Positions 28,627 to 37,026 are shown, numbered from the stretch's first letter. The stretch is DNA of 64,000 nucleotides from Rhodococcus sp. B7740 (GCF_000954115.1 NZ_CP010797.1:3472001-3536000), one strand, 5' to 3'. Numbers and translations: made by a program. The notes: generated from the sequence alone by a model not told the origin.

Positions 28627-29913
28627 TCAGACCATCTGGCTCTGCGGCTGCACTGAGCTTCGGGACTGTGCTGCACTGATCTCGAGACCGATCTGGTCGG
28701 CGAGGAACTGCGCGTCCCGGGCCACCGAGGCGAAGCGTCCCGAACCCCAGGTGTGCTGCCACGGCAGGCCGAGGAAGTACAGGCCCGGCACCGAGGTGAC
28801 GCCCCGGTTGTGCGTCGGGTGCCCCTCACCGTCGAAGGTACCGACCTTCAGCCACCGGTAGTCGGTGCGAAAGCCGACCGACCAGACGACGGCCTTGATC
28901 TCGGTGGCGGCGAGGTCGAGTTCGGTGGTCTCGGTCTCCGGCCGCCACACCGGCACGTAGCGATCCTCGGTGGGGGCGCTGATTCCCTCGCGCTCGATGT
29001 AGGCGTCGATGTTGTCCTTGATGCTTTCGGCCACCCGATCCGCGGCATCGAGAGATGCCTCCAGGGTGGGTGCGAACTGCAGAACACCGTCCTCGACGCC
29101 GAGCAATCGGCCGTAGAGCTGCATCCCCTCGGTGGCGAATGCGCGCAGGTCGATGTCTCGACCACCGTCACGACCGGTGACGTAGTGGTTGGTGTTCTCG
29201 CGTTTGCCGACGCCACCGGGTTGATCTTCGATGGAGACATCGTAGACCCCCATGTCGTGCAACCAGGCGACACAGTCGCGGCCGCGATAGAAGCGTGCGA
29301 CGCGGGGAGCGGTGCCGGCCACCAGATGAACACGTCGGCCGTCGAGGTGCAGGTCCTCGGCGATCTGAGCACCGGACTGTCCGGTGCCGACCACCAGCAC
29401 GTCGCCGTCCGGGAACTGGTGGGATCCTCGGTATTCGGACGAGTGGATCTGGACGATGTCACGCGGTAGCTTCTCGGCGAACCGCGGGATGGTGGGGATG
29501 TGGTACCCGCCGACGGCGACGACGATCTGGTCGGCATGCATGGGGCCGTCGGACGTCTGCAGGTCGAAGCCGCCATCCAGGCCCTGCAGAGCTCGGTGGA
29601 CAGAAACATGTTCTCGTACAGGCGCATCGAAGCTCTCGGCGTAACGGCGCACGAAGGCGTACACCTCGTCGCGCTGCATGAATCCGTCGGGATCGTCACC
29701 GTCGTAGGAGTATCCGGGGAGTGCGCACTGCCAGTTCGGCGTGACGAGAGTGAAGTTGTCCCAGCGCGAGTCCTTCCACTCGTGCGCGATCGTGTCGCGC
29801 TCCAACACGATATGTTCGATGCCACGCTGCGTCAGATGCCAGCTGATCGACAGGCCGGCCTGTCCGCCGCCGACGACGATCACTCGGTAATGCTCGACGA
29901 TGTCTCCGGTCAC
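28627..29913 (-). CDS. MSMEG_0569-family flavin-dependent oxidoreductase (NitH-like)
   Basis: 428 residues, like flavin-containing monooxygenases. The FAD motif VVGGGQAGLSISWHL is at residues 13-27. A second dinucleotide motif (VVGTGQSGAQIAEDL) near residue 174 should bind NADPH. WSVGFRTDYRWL and the C-terminal GLPWQHTWGSGRF are family marks. It starts at GTG with a GTGA overlap of the preceding small gene. In Nit1C clusters this flavoprotein is constant and is expected to oxidise a cluster intermediate, perhaps at nitrogen or carbon next to a nitrile. The reaction is not established. Confidence 0.88.
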   Translation of the reverse strand: MTGDIVEHYRVIVVGGGQAGLSISWHLTQRGIEHIVLERDTIAHEWKDSRWDNFTLVTPNWQCALPGYSYDGDDPDGFMQRDEVYAFVRRYAESFDAPVREHVSVHRALQGLDGGFDLQTSDGPMHADQIVVAVGGYHIPTIPRFAEKLPRDIVQIHSSEYRGSHQFPDGDVLVVGTGQSGAQIAEDLHLDGRRVHLVAGTAPRVARFYRGRDCVAWLHDMGVYDVSIEDQPGGVGKRENTNHYVTGRDGGRDIDLRAFATEGMQLYGRLLGVEDGVLQFAPTLEASLDAADRVAESIKDNIDAYIEREGISAPTEDRYVPVWRPETETTELDLAATEIKAVVWSVGFRTDYRWLKVGTFDGEGHPTHNRGVTSVPGLYFLGLPWQHTWGSGRFASVARDAQFLADQIGLEISAAQSRSSVQPQSQMV

Positions 29914-30200
29914 AGCAGTTCAGCTCCCGACATACTCAGTACGCGAACGGCACCGGCCTCGTACGAGGTACTGACACCGTGGATCTCTTCCATCTGCTGC
30001 GCGGCCGAGGTGCACCGCATGCCGAACTTGGCGAGAACTCGATCGCTGGCGATCGTCAACGCCTCCGACGTCCGCTGTACGAACTCCGCCACCGGGTACT
30101 CCTGCCCGGGTGTCAGATAGTCGTGCATCACCAGAGACGGTGAATAGCAGGACTGTTCGCGACCATCGGGCCATCGGACGAGGAACGACATCTCAGGCAT
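29910..30200 (-). CDS. MSMEG_0570-family nitrogen starvation response protein
   Basis: 96 residues, soluble, starting MPEMSFLVRWPDG. The early FLVRWPDGREQSCYSPS stretch and the later FGMRCTSAAQQMEEI fit the MSMEG_0570 family, which occurs only in Nit1C clusters as far as I know. It contains three Cys residues (18, 63 and others) but no known catalytic motif. It overlaps the nitrilase stop by eight bases and the next gene by four. A small partner, carrier or regulatory subunit is plausible. Confidence 0.8.
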   Translation of the reverse strand: MPEMSFLVRWPDGREQSCYSPSLVMHDYLTPGQEYPVAEFVQRTSEALTIASDRVLAKFGMRCTSAAQQMEEIHGVSTSYEAGAVRVLSMSGAELL

Positions 30201-31086
30201 GGATCGGCTCCTTCGTGATGGTCCGATACACCGACGGGCGGCGATCACGAAGGTTGTACATGCCGCCGCCACGTGCCGCGCCGATGAGTGCTGCGACGTC
30301 GACGGTGGCCGTGGCCAAGCCCGGTTCGACGCCCGTTCCGGCGAGGATCTCTCCGCCGGGTCCGACGATCTTCGCGCTGCAGACGAATCGAAGCGATCCG
30401 AAGGTGCCTGCCTGATTGGCTGCGACCCAGACGATCTGGTTCTCGAGAGCGCGGGCTCGGTCGTAGATGTCGAACCGCTTTTTCCACCGGTCCTCTTCCA
30501 TGTTCTCGACTGTCGCGGTGCGGGCCGTCGGCCAGGCGGAGATGGACGCGACGATCTCGGCTCCGTCGAGCGCGAGTTCCCGTGCTGCCTCGGGGAATCC
30601 CTTGTCGTAGCAGATCTGCATGCCCATGCGGCCGATCGGAGTGTCGAAGGCGGAGTAGCTGTCTCCCGCGTCGTAGCAGAGGTTTTCACCCAGCGGCTGA
30701 TGCACCTTGCGGTAGGAACCCAGAATGCCGCTGCCGTCGACCGTCACGGCGGCGTTGTAGCGGGTATCGCCGTCCTTCTCGCAGAAGCCGAACGTGATGA
30801 CGGTATCGCCCGCCATGTCGATGACCCGCCTGATCTCGGGTCCGTCGAGTTCGAGGGCCGGGGGAAGTGCTTTCAGTCGACGCTGTCGCGATTCCTCGGT
30901 CTCGTCGCCGCCACCGAGGCTCGGCAGGTAGCCGCCGAGGCAGGCCTCGGGTAGGACGAGCAGTTGGCTGCCGCGGTTGCGTGATTCCTCGAGCAGGGCG
31001 GCGATGGTGGCGTAACCCTGTTCCATGTCGCGACCGAACTCGGCTGCGGCGACAGAAATGGTGACGGGCTTCGGGTGGGTGGTCAT
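30193..31086 (-). CDS. nitC: Nitrilase of the Nit1C cluster
   Basis: 297 residues with a complete nitrilase triad: Glu47 (LPEACLGGY), Lys127 (YRKVHQPLGE) and Cys159 (QICYDKGFPE). Nit1C nitrilases hydrolyse a nitrile to acid plus ammonia; in Pseudomonas fluorescens NCIMB 11764 the homologous gene is needed for growth on cyanide as nitrogen source. The ATG at 31086 overlaps the stop of the fused GNAT-AIR synthase gene (ATGA). An N-terminal tail of 8 residues precedes the fold. It is paired three genes downstream with a second homologue that lacks the Cys and Glu. Confidence 0.9.
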   Translation of the reverse strand: MTTHPKPVTISVAAAEFGRDMEQGYATIAALLEESRNRGSQLLVLPEACLGGYLPSLGGGDETEESRQRRLKALPPALELDGPEIRRVIDMAGDTVITFGFCEKDGDTRYNAAVTVDGSGILGSYRKVHQPLGENLCYDAGDSYSAFDTPIGRMGMQICYDKGFPEAARELALDGAEIVASISAWPTARTATVENMEEDRWKKRFDIYDRARALENQIVWVAANQAGTFGSLRFVCSAKIVGPGGEILAGTGVEPGLATATVDVAALIGAARGGGMYNLRDRRPSVYRTITKEPIHA

Positions 31087-32498
31087 GCTTCTCCCAATCC
31101 GGTCACGGTGGACGTGACCGCGCGAGTGGTGATTCCGTCGGGCCATCGCAGCGCGACGCCCGGAATGTCGGTGAGCTCTCCGCAGACTGCGGACAGGGCA
31201 GGTCCCGACGGTGCAGTGGGTGCACCGGGACGGTTCGCGGTGATCATCGCGAACCCTGGAAAACACGTGATCCATTCACCCATCGACGCTGCGTCGGGCT
31301 TCGGTATCGAGGCGATGTCGAGTACGGCACCGGTTCCGCTCGCCTCGGCGAGCATTCCGGTGGTGCCGGCCAGGCCCGCCATCGAGACGTCCTTGGCGGC
31401 CTTGGGTGCGGTGCGGGCAACGAACGACGCCATTTCTGTCAATTCGTCGGAGTTCCGGCGAGAAGACGAATCCCATTGCTGCCCATGGTATCCGCGCCTC
31501 CACTCGCCCTCGACGTCTGCGGTGAGCGTCAACCGATCGCCGACGCTGCCGCCGCCGGCACGCACCGGTCGAGAGGTCCGCCCGAGTGCGGTGACCGACA
31601 GCGATGACGGCACCCCGGCCTGAGTGTGGCCGCCGAGTACCGGAACCTGCCATGCCGCAGAGGCATTGGCGAGACCACGGATGATGCGGGTCAGCCGACT
31701 CTGGGTGGGGGCTCCGACGGAATCGAGCATTCCGACAGCGCGCGCACCCATCGCCGACAGGTCGTTCAGATTGACCAGCGCCGCGCACCAGCCGGCCCAC
31801 TCCGGATCACGATCGACCATGGAAGGGATGATGGCATCGCACGCGGCGATCATGTCGCTACCTGGTACCGGAACGCCGTCGTCGCCGCGAAAACCTCTGG
31901 CTCCAAGCCCGAGTGGCTGCGCCTTCAGAGGTGCGAGCACCCCGGCCAGCACTGCCTTGGTCGACGAGACGAGCCGTTCGATGCGGTCGATCGGCCAGTA
32001 CATCGCAACGTGCGGCGTGTTGGCCACCTCGACGTCGCCGCGGCGAATCCACCCGAGGCGGGTGAACAGTTGCTCGTTGCGCTTCTGCACCGTCGCGTCG
32101 AAGCGAAGTACGCCTCGACTCTCCGCATGGGCGCAGGCTGCCCGAACCAGGGCGGGCCCGACGCCGGACGTACGCGCCGCGGCGGAGACCACGAGGCGAC
32201 TCCCGGCCCACCACCCCAGATCCGTTGCGGTACAGGGTGCCAGCCGCACTCCGCCGAGCACCGTACCGTCCCGAGCGGTGGCGACCAGAACGACTGCGCG
32301 GGGATCGTCGTCGACGTCGTCGTGATCGGTGCCGGCGAACAGGCCCTGCTCGGCAACGAAGGTCGCTCTCCTGAGGGCACGATAGGCGTCCAACTGTGCT
32401 GCGCTTTCGCACGGTTGGATGATGAACCTCGGCTCGACGACAGTGGTTGCAGTACCGGACAATCCGGCAAGGTCGCCCGCTTCTACGACACCGAACAT
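31083..32498 (-). CDS. GNAT acetyltransferase fused to AIR synthase-like protein, Nit1C cluster
   Basis: 471 residues with two domains that are separate genes (nitE, nitF) in other Nit1C clusters. Residues 1-185 form a GNAT N-acetyltransferase (VLGGVRLAPC, then RTSGVGPALVRAACAHAE for acetyl-CoA pyrophosphate binding). Residues 195-471 form an AIR synthase (PurM)-like ATP-binding fold: DDGVPVPGSD, LNDLSAMGARAVGML and QVPVLGGHTQ. Such PurM-type domains use ATP to activate an amide or carbonyl oxygen. The start is one base after the radical SAM stop. Fusion implies the acetylation and ATP steps act on successive intermediates. Confidence 0.88.
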   Translation of the reverse strand: MFGVVEAGDLAGLSGTATTVVEPRFIIQPCESAAQLDAYRALRRATFVAEQGLFAGTDHDDVDDDPRAVVLVATARDGTVLGGVRLAPCTATDLGWWAGSRLVVSAAARTSGVGPALVRAACAHAESRGVLRFDATVQKRNEQLFTRLGWIRRGDVEVANTPHVAMYWPIDRIERLVSSTKAVLAGVLAPLKAQPLGLGARGFRGDDGVPVPGSDMIAACDAIIPSMVDRDPEWAGWCAALVNLNDLSAMGARAVGMLDSVGAPTQSRLTRIIRGLANASAAWQVPVLGGHTQAGVPSSLSVTALGRTSRPVRAGGGSVGDRLTLTADVEGEWRRGYHGQQWDSSSRRNSDELTEMASFVARTAPKAAKDVSMAGLAGTTGMLAEASGTGAVLDIASIPKPDAASMGEWITCFPGFAMITANRPGAPTAPSGPALSAVCGELTDIPGVALRWPDGITTRAVTSTVTGLGEA

Positions 32499-32499
32499 G

Positions 32500-33555
32500 T
32501 CAGCCTCCCGCGTTCTGCAGAACGCTGCACGCACCGCATGCCGCGCAGCCTGCCTTCTGATCGGATCCGAGCATCGCCGCGGCCTGGAGTTCCTTGGCGA
32601 CGCGTCGGGTGATGTTTTCGAGGACGTCCCGGTCGGGGGCACTCGCTCGGTCCACGTCCACCGCCAACGTTCCGGCGAGCGGACGGAAAGGAACGACGAA
32701 GGGGTAGACACCCATGTCGATGAGTTCCGCTGCCCCGGCCACCAATTCGTCCGGATCCTCGCCGAGCCCCACCAGAATGTACGTCGAGACCTGGTTGCGT
32801 CCGAAGACACGAACCGCTTCTCTCCACGCAGCGCGGTACTCGTCCATCGAGACCGATGCCTTGCCCGGCATCCACCGGCGTCGAACGTCGTCGTCGAGGG
32901 ATTCGACGTGGATGCCGATGGATTCGGCACCGGCGTCGTACAGATCCTGAATTGTCGAGAGGTCGCCGGGAGGTTCGCACTGCACCTGGATCGGCAGCTG
33001 CGGAACCACAGCCTTGATGGCTCGCACGCATCGAGCCAGGTGACGGGCACCGCGGTCCTTGGCGGCCGAGGTGCCCGTCGTCATGACCATCTGCGTGACG
33101 CCGTCGAGGCGCACCGCAGCCTCGGCCACCTCGGCGAGCTGGGCCGGGGTCTTGACGGCGATCGTGTCGCCGGCGTCGAGCGAGGCTTCGATGGAACAGA
33201 AGCGGCAGCGTTGATCGGCGTCGTAGCGGATGCAGGTCTGCACCACGGTCGTAGCGAGAACACTGGTGCCGTGCAGCTTCGCGATCTTCTCGTAGGCGAT
33301 ACCGTCGGCGGTTTCCAGGTCGTAGAACTGCGGGCGGTCGACGGCCTGCACGTCGAGCCCGATGTCGTTGCCGTCGAACAGCACTCGACCCTCTTCGAGA
33401 ACGTACGGACTGAGCGGATTGCGCGGGATGGCTGCGCCGAGGCCATCGATCGTGACATGCCCGTCGTCGCTCGGCCCGGCGCCTGCCGTTCTCGAGACCG
33501 GCGTGGATCCTCGGATACCGAGCAACGCCAGATCTACACGCGTACTGACCGACAC
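32500..33555 (-). CDS. nitD: MSMEG_0568-family radical SAM protein, Nit1C cluster
   Basis: 351 residues. A TIM-barrel radical SAM enzyme whose cluster-binding cysteines read C-IRYDADQR-C-RF-C, i.e. a CX8CX2C spacing instead of the usual CX3CX2C. Later strands include MVMTTGTSAAKD and GIHVESLDDDVRRRWMPG. The C-terminal CAACGACSVLQN adds three more Cys that may hold a second iron-sulfur cluster. The start is GTG with AGGAG upstream. It should generate a deoxyadenosyl radical to rearrange or cleave the substrate of the pathway. Nine bases separate it from the MSMEG_0572-like gene. Confidence 0.88.
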   Translation of the reverse strand: MSVSTRVDLALLGIRGSTPVSRTAGAGPSDDGHVTIDGLGAAIPRNPLSPYVLEEGRVLFDGNDIGLDVQAVDRPQFYDLETADGIAYEKIAKLHGTSVLATTVVQTCIRYDADQRCRFCSIEASLDAGDTIAVKTPAQLAEVAEAAVRLDGVTQMVMTTGTSAAKDRGARHLARCVRAIKAVVPQLPIQVQCEPPGDLSTIQDLYDAGAESIGIHVESLDDDVRRRWMPGKASVSMDEYRAAWREAVRVFGRNQVSTYILVGLGEDPDELVAGAAELIDMGVYPFVVPFRPLAGTLAVDVDRASAPDRDVLENITRRVAKELQAAAMLGSDQKAGCAACGACSVLQNAGG

Positions 33556-33564
33556 GGTGCGCTC

Positions 33565-34089
33565 CTAGACCATGTAGGTCGAGTTGATGATGGCACCCTT
33601 GCGCGCGTAGTGGATCAGCGCGTCCTGCACGTCCAGGGGGTGGGCCGGGATGACGCCCTCGATCAGGTCCTCTTCGCGACCGCCGTGCAGGGCCAGTCCG
33701 AAGCGGCAGCAGAACACGGTGCCACCCTCGGCGATGAAGGTCGCGAGCGAATCGTTGATGTTCTGCTCGCCCGGGAACCCGGAGTCACCGGTGGTGGGAA
33801 AGCCGCGAGTGGCAAGGCAATTGATGGCACCGGGACCGTAGAAGTACATGGCCGACTCGAAGCCCTTGCGCAGAGCGCGGGTCGCCTGGAGTACCGCGAC
33901 GAACGACACCGAGGACTCGTGCGCGATGCCGTGCACCAGCGTGAAGTAGCTCTCGCCGTTCTCGGCCTTGTAATCGGGGAAGATCTTGGTGGAGCCGTAG
34001 ATGTTGCTGCCCTTGGGAAGTGAAGGGTGCGGAATCTCTTCGAGGGACTTCTTGATGTTCTCGGCGATGGACTGGTCGAGATCTGACAC
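33565..34089 (-). CDS. MSMEG_0572/Sll0783-family nitrogen starvation protein (NitB-like)
   Basis: 174 residues, first gene of the Nit1C cluster. The family is named for mycobacterial and Synechocystis genes induced by nitrogen starvation. HPSLPKGSNIYGSTKIFPDY and FTLVHGIAHESSVSFVAVLQATR are conserved; the latter part has a DsrE/sulfur-relay-like alpha/beta pattern (SAMYFYGPGAINCLA, then GTVFCCRFGLALHG), suggesting a Cys-dependent role. The GTG at 34089 follows CAGGAG by six bases; an ATG 45 bases upstream would add residues not seen in the family. Function unknown. Confidence 0.82.
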   Translation of the reverse strand: MSDLDQSIAENIKKSLEEIPHPSLPKGSNIYGSTKIFPDYKAENGESYFTLVHGIAHESSVSFVAVLQATRALRKGFESAMYFYGPGAINCLATRGFPTTGDSGFPGEQNINDSLATFIAEGGTVFCCRFGLALHGGREEDLIEGVIPAHPLDVQDALIHYARKGAIINSTYMV

Positions 34090-34290
34090 TGGTGTCTCCT
34101 GAGGTTCGCGGAACTGGCTGAATGCAGTGGGCAACTACTCGAGATGCGGTGGACACCGATGGCCACCTGAGGAAGAGAGGTCATGTCCGGCGAGAGAGCG
34201 GATCCTCTGCGGCCGTGGAACAAGTACAAGCCCCATCCATTTCCGATTGGTCACACCCGGAACAACGCCGTGTTTCGAGGGCCTCACAGT

Positions 34291-34306
34291 GTTGACGTGG
34301 CGTTAC
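34291..34306 (-). promoter_or_regulatory. Possible GlnR box upstream of the Nit1C cluster
   Basis: Read on the minus strand, GTAAC-N6-TCAAC resembles the actinobacterial GlnR pattern GTnAC-N6-GAAAC, with a full first half and three of five bases in the second. It lies about 200 bases upstream of the first cluster gene, in the 272-base divergent gap 34090-34361, which holds no gene. GlnR control would fit a nitrogen-starvation cluster. Confidence 0.25.
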
Positions 34307-34361
34307 GCGGATAGTGTGGAGGCTGCATCACCCATCCACCACGAACTTGACGAGGAACTCG

Positions 34362-34742
34362 ATGATCGGCGCCGTCACCGGCTTGTTGTATGCGTTGTCC
34401 CTGGTCGTCGGTGTCTGGGTGCTCGCGAAGCTCGTCATGAACCGACCGGTTCTGCTGAAGAACAAGTCCGATCGCGCACTGTTCTGGACCATCGCGGCCA
34501 CCGAGGCCGTCGTCGCGCTGCAGGCCGTCATCGGGTTCGTCATGATGTTCACCTCGGACCGCGAGATACACCGGCTGACATTCGGGTCCTACCTCGTCGG
34601 GCTGCTGTTCCTTCTCCCACTCGGCACGTGGTGGTCTCTGGGCGACCGCTCCCGCGGCGGCACTGCCGTACTCCTCGTTGCCGTCCTCACCCTCGCGGCC
34701 ATGGTGCTGCGCCTGAGCCAGATTTGGGCCGGATATGCCTGA
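34362..34742 (+). CDS. Small four-helix membrane protein
   Basis: 126 residues, mostly hydrophobic, with four predicted membrane helices (about 2-22, 40-62, 70-90 and 98-120). I do not recognise the family. The ATG at 34362 has GAGGAA six bases before it. The end overlaps the next gene by eight bases, so the two small membrane proteins are a coupled pair and probably form a heteromeric complex. It is divergent from the Nit1C cluster but no shared function is evident. Confidence 0.7.
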   Translation: MIGAVTGLLYALSLVVGVWVLAKLVMNRPVLLKNKSDRALFWTIAATEAVVALQAVIGFVMMFTSDREIHRLTFGSYLVGLLFLLPLGTWWSLGDRSRGGTAVLLVAVLTLAAMVLRLSQIWAGYA

Positions 34743-35139
34743 CAACCTCCAGCAAGCGACGCGCACCGGATTCGGGCGCTTCCTCATCGCCGTCTACGCC
34801 GTGTTCGCCGTCGCCGCGACATCACGCTCGATCGTGCAACTCACCACGCGATTCGACGACGCACCGGTGGCGTACCTGCTCTCGGCGTTCGCTGCTGTGG
34901 TCTACATCGTCGCCACGGTAGGACTGGCCCGAGCAACAGAAGCGTCTCGACGAGTGGTGACGGTCTCCTGCATCATCGAACTCGTCGGAGTCATCGGCAT
35001 CGGCACGCTCAGCTACATTCAGCCCCAGGACTTCCCGGAGCCGACGGTGTGGTCGCACTTCGGGTCCGGATACGTCTTCATCCCGGTGGTGCTCCCCATC
35101 GCGGGACTGTGGTGGTTGCGAAAGACCCGACAGCTCTAG
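34735..35139 (+). CDS. Small four-helix membrane protein, partner of the preceding gene
   Basis: 134 residues with four hydrophobic helices (about 14-34, 44-64, 75-95 and 108-127) and a basic C-terminus ending KTRQL. The YIQPQDFPEPTVWSHFGSGY loop between helices three and four is probably extracytoplasmic. Not recognised. Coupled by an eight-base overlap to the upstream membrane protein gene. No terminator-like hairpin is seen just after the stop. Confidence 0.7.
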   Translation: MPDNLQQATRTGFGRFLIAVYAVFAVAATSRSIVQLTTRFDDAPVAYLLSAFAAVVYIVATVGLARATEASRRVVTVSCIIELVGVIGIGTLSYIQPQDFPEPTVWSHFGSGYVFIPVVLPIAGLWWLRKTRQL

Positions 35140-35573
35140 GGGTCTGTTCTGAATTTCGCCCAATTGGCGTAAGTCTCAATACTCGACATCCCGTGCCACT
35201 GACGTCGACAACTGATCTGGATGCAGTCTGGCCATGAAGGCGAGTCCTCCGATCATCGCGGCCGACCTCTCGCTTTCGATCTCCACTCAGGGCTCCCGCG
35301 ACGATCGGTCTCGCCGTCGACGACATGGCGAACGGGCGAGTCGGCCATTTACGATGCAGGAGGCCGGCCGATGGGTACAAGTTGATGCACTGCTGTCCGT
35401 CGACATCGGTTGGGAAGTCGAGATATTCGACGCGTTGCTCGTGACCGGAACCTGAGCCACGGCGACCATCATCCTGAAACGCGCGCGGCCGCACCTATCA
35501 CACACCACTGACAGGTTTTCGATCACGAATAGCCAAGTAGCGCAATAGTTTTCGATTCAACGAAGGTTGTCAG
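35140..35573. other. 434-base intergenic region without a supported gene
   Basis: No convincing gene is seen. An open frame of 73 codons at 35234-35455 has no recognisable family, no good ribosome-binding site and weak codon bias. The last 60 bases are noticeably AT-rich and probably contain the promoter of the HNH gene, just upstream of its LexA box. Confidence 0.5.
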
Positions 35574-35589
35574 TCGAACGCACGTTCGA
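35574..35589. promoter_or_regulatory. LexA (SOS) box
   Basis: TCGAACGCACGTTCGA is a perfect match to the actinobacterial SOS consensus TCGAAC-N4-GTTCGA. It ends 13 bases before the HNH start codon, so LexA bound here would block transcription or its very start. Mycobacterial 13E12-repeat genes, which belong to the same protein family, also carry SOS boxes. Confidence 0.85.
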
Positions 35590-35602
35590 TACACTTGCTC
35601 CC

Positions 35603-36928
35603 ATGACCGCAGCGATCTGGCAACTGAGCGAGAGCGAACTCCTCGCCGACGCCGCCGCGGTCTCCCACCAGATCCAACTGCTCGAAGCCCGGCGCATCGC
35701 CCTCGTCGCAGAGATCGACACCCGCGTGAGCCGGGAGAAACTCGGCTTCCCCGGCCCCGCCGGCTGGCTGACCTCCACCACCCTGCTCTCGCCCACCAAA
35801 GCGAACAAGATCGTCGCCCTCGCCCGCGGACTGAAGAACTTCCCCGACATCGCCGACGCCGTGAACGCCGGCGTCATGACCATCGACCACGCCGCCTTGA
35901 TCCTCACCTTCGCCGAAACCCCACCCAAGAACCTGCCGCAAGAAGGCCAGGACATCGCCCGTAAGGCGATGATCACCGCCGCCACCGGGACCGGAGCCCG
36001 CACCGGCCGCATCCGCGAAGCGATCACCAAACTCCACGACACCTACGGCGGCAAGACACCACCCGCCGACGACACCGACCGCAACGAACTCTTCGCCTCC
36101 AGAACCCTCAACGGGCGACTGTCGCTGAAAGGTGACTTCGACGCAATCACCGGAGAAAAACTCCTCACCGCACTCTCCCCGCTGACCGAACCCCGCCCCG
36201 ACCCCAACGGCACCCAAGACGATCGCAGCCCCGCCCGGCGCAGAGCCGACGCCTTCGGACACATCCTCGACCGATACCTCGCCTCGAGTGATCGACCCAT
36301 CGAAGGCGGCGAACGCCCGCACCTGAACCTGCACATCACCCTGCGCGATCTCACCGACCTCCGCGACAATGCCGACAGTGCTGACGTCGATGACATCGCC
36401 GACGACGAAACCACCCGCGCGGCAGCCGAATCCGACACAGATCCAGTTACCGCCGACCGCGGCGCATACCGGGACCTGTTCGGCGACGGCACCACCGTCG
36501 GGTGGCTACCGTGGATGGGACCGCTCTCGCGCAACACCTCCCGGCAACTCGCCTGCGACTGTCTTCTCACCGCCATCGTCATGGACGAGCACGGTTCCCC
36601 GATCAACCTTGCTCGCACCGCACGCACCGTCACCGCCAAACAACGCAAAGCCCTCATCGCGAGAGACCACACCTGCGCTTTTCCCGGCTGCGGCAAACCC
36701 GCCGCCTGGACAGAGGCGCATCACATCCGGCACTGGGCCGACGGTGGCCCCACCGACATGAACAACCTCGTCCTCCTGTGCGGATTCCACCACCGACTCC
36801 TCCACCACAGTGACTGGGAAGTGTTCATCGGCACCGACAACCACCCATGGTTCATCCCACCGGCCACCGTCGACCCGTACCGACAACCCAGACCATCCCA
36901 CGCCCGAGCAGGCCCCCACATCGCCTGA
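35603..36928 (+). CDS. HNH endonuclease with DUF222 (13E12 repeat family)
   Basis: 441 residues. The N-terminal DUF222 domain (about 30-320) is helical (LLEARRIALVAEIDTR, GPAGWLTSTTLLSP). The C-terminal HNH nuclease domain follows: DHTCAFPGCGKPAAWTEAHHIRHWADGG, then NNLVLLCGFHHRLLHH, which keeps the two zinc Cys, the catalytic His pair and Asn. Members occur in multiple copies in mycobacteria and rhodococci. The perfect SOS box means expression after DNA damage. Mobile-element or repair roles have been proposed; none is proven. A strong terminator follows. Confidence 0.88.
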   Translation: MTAAIWQLSESELLADAAAVSHQIQLLEARRIALVAEIDTRVSREKLGFPGPAGWLTSTTLLSPTKANKIVALARGLKNFPDIADAVNAGVMTIDHAALILTFAETPPKNLPQEGQDIARKAMITAATGTGARTGRIREAITKLHDTYGGKTPPADDTDRNELFASRTLNGRLSLKGDFDAITGEKLLTALSPLTEPRPDPNGTQDDRSPARRRADAFGHILDRYLASSDRPIEGGERPHLNLHITLRDLTDLRDNADSADVDDIADDETTRAAAESDTDPVTADRGAYRDLFGDGTTVGWLPWMGPLSRNTSRQLACDCLLTAIVMDEHGSPINLARTARTVTAKQRKALIARDHTCAFPGCGKPAAWTEAHHIRHWADGGPTDMNNLVLLCGFHHRLLHHSDWEVFIGTDNHPWFIPPATVDPYRQPRPSHARAGPHIA

Positions 36929-36956
36929 GCCTTCCCACTCGAACCGCAAAAACAAT

Positions 36957-36990
36957 CCAGCCCCGCACCGAGAACACGGTGCGGGGCTGG
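36957..36990 (+). terminator. Rho-independent-type hairpin after the HNH gene
   Basis: CCAGCCCCGCACCG at 36957-36970 and its exact complement at 36977-36990 form a 14-bp GC-rich stem with a six-base loop, 29 bases after the HNH stop. The following gene is convergent, so it may end both transcripts. Confidence 0.8.
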
Positions 36991-37026
36991 AAGAGGTTGT
37001 TGTGCAGCTAGTTCGACGACAATCCG

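Noticed and set aside
34127..34921. 264-codon plus-strand open frame at the Nit1C divergent gap
   Set aside because: It runs out of frame through both small membrane protein genes and gives an Arg/Pro-rich product.
35234..35455. Possible 73-residue gene in the region before the HNH gene
   Set aside because: No ribosome-binding site, no family match and weak coding bias; probably chance.
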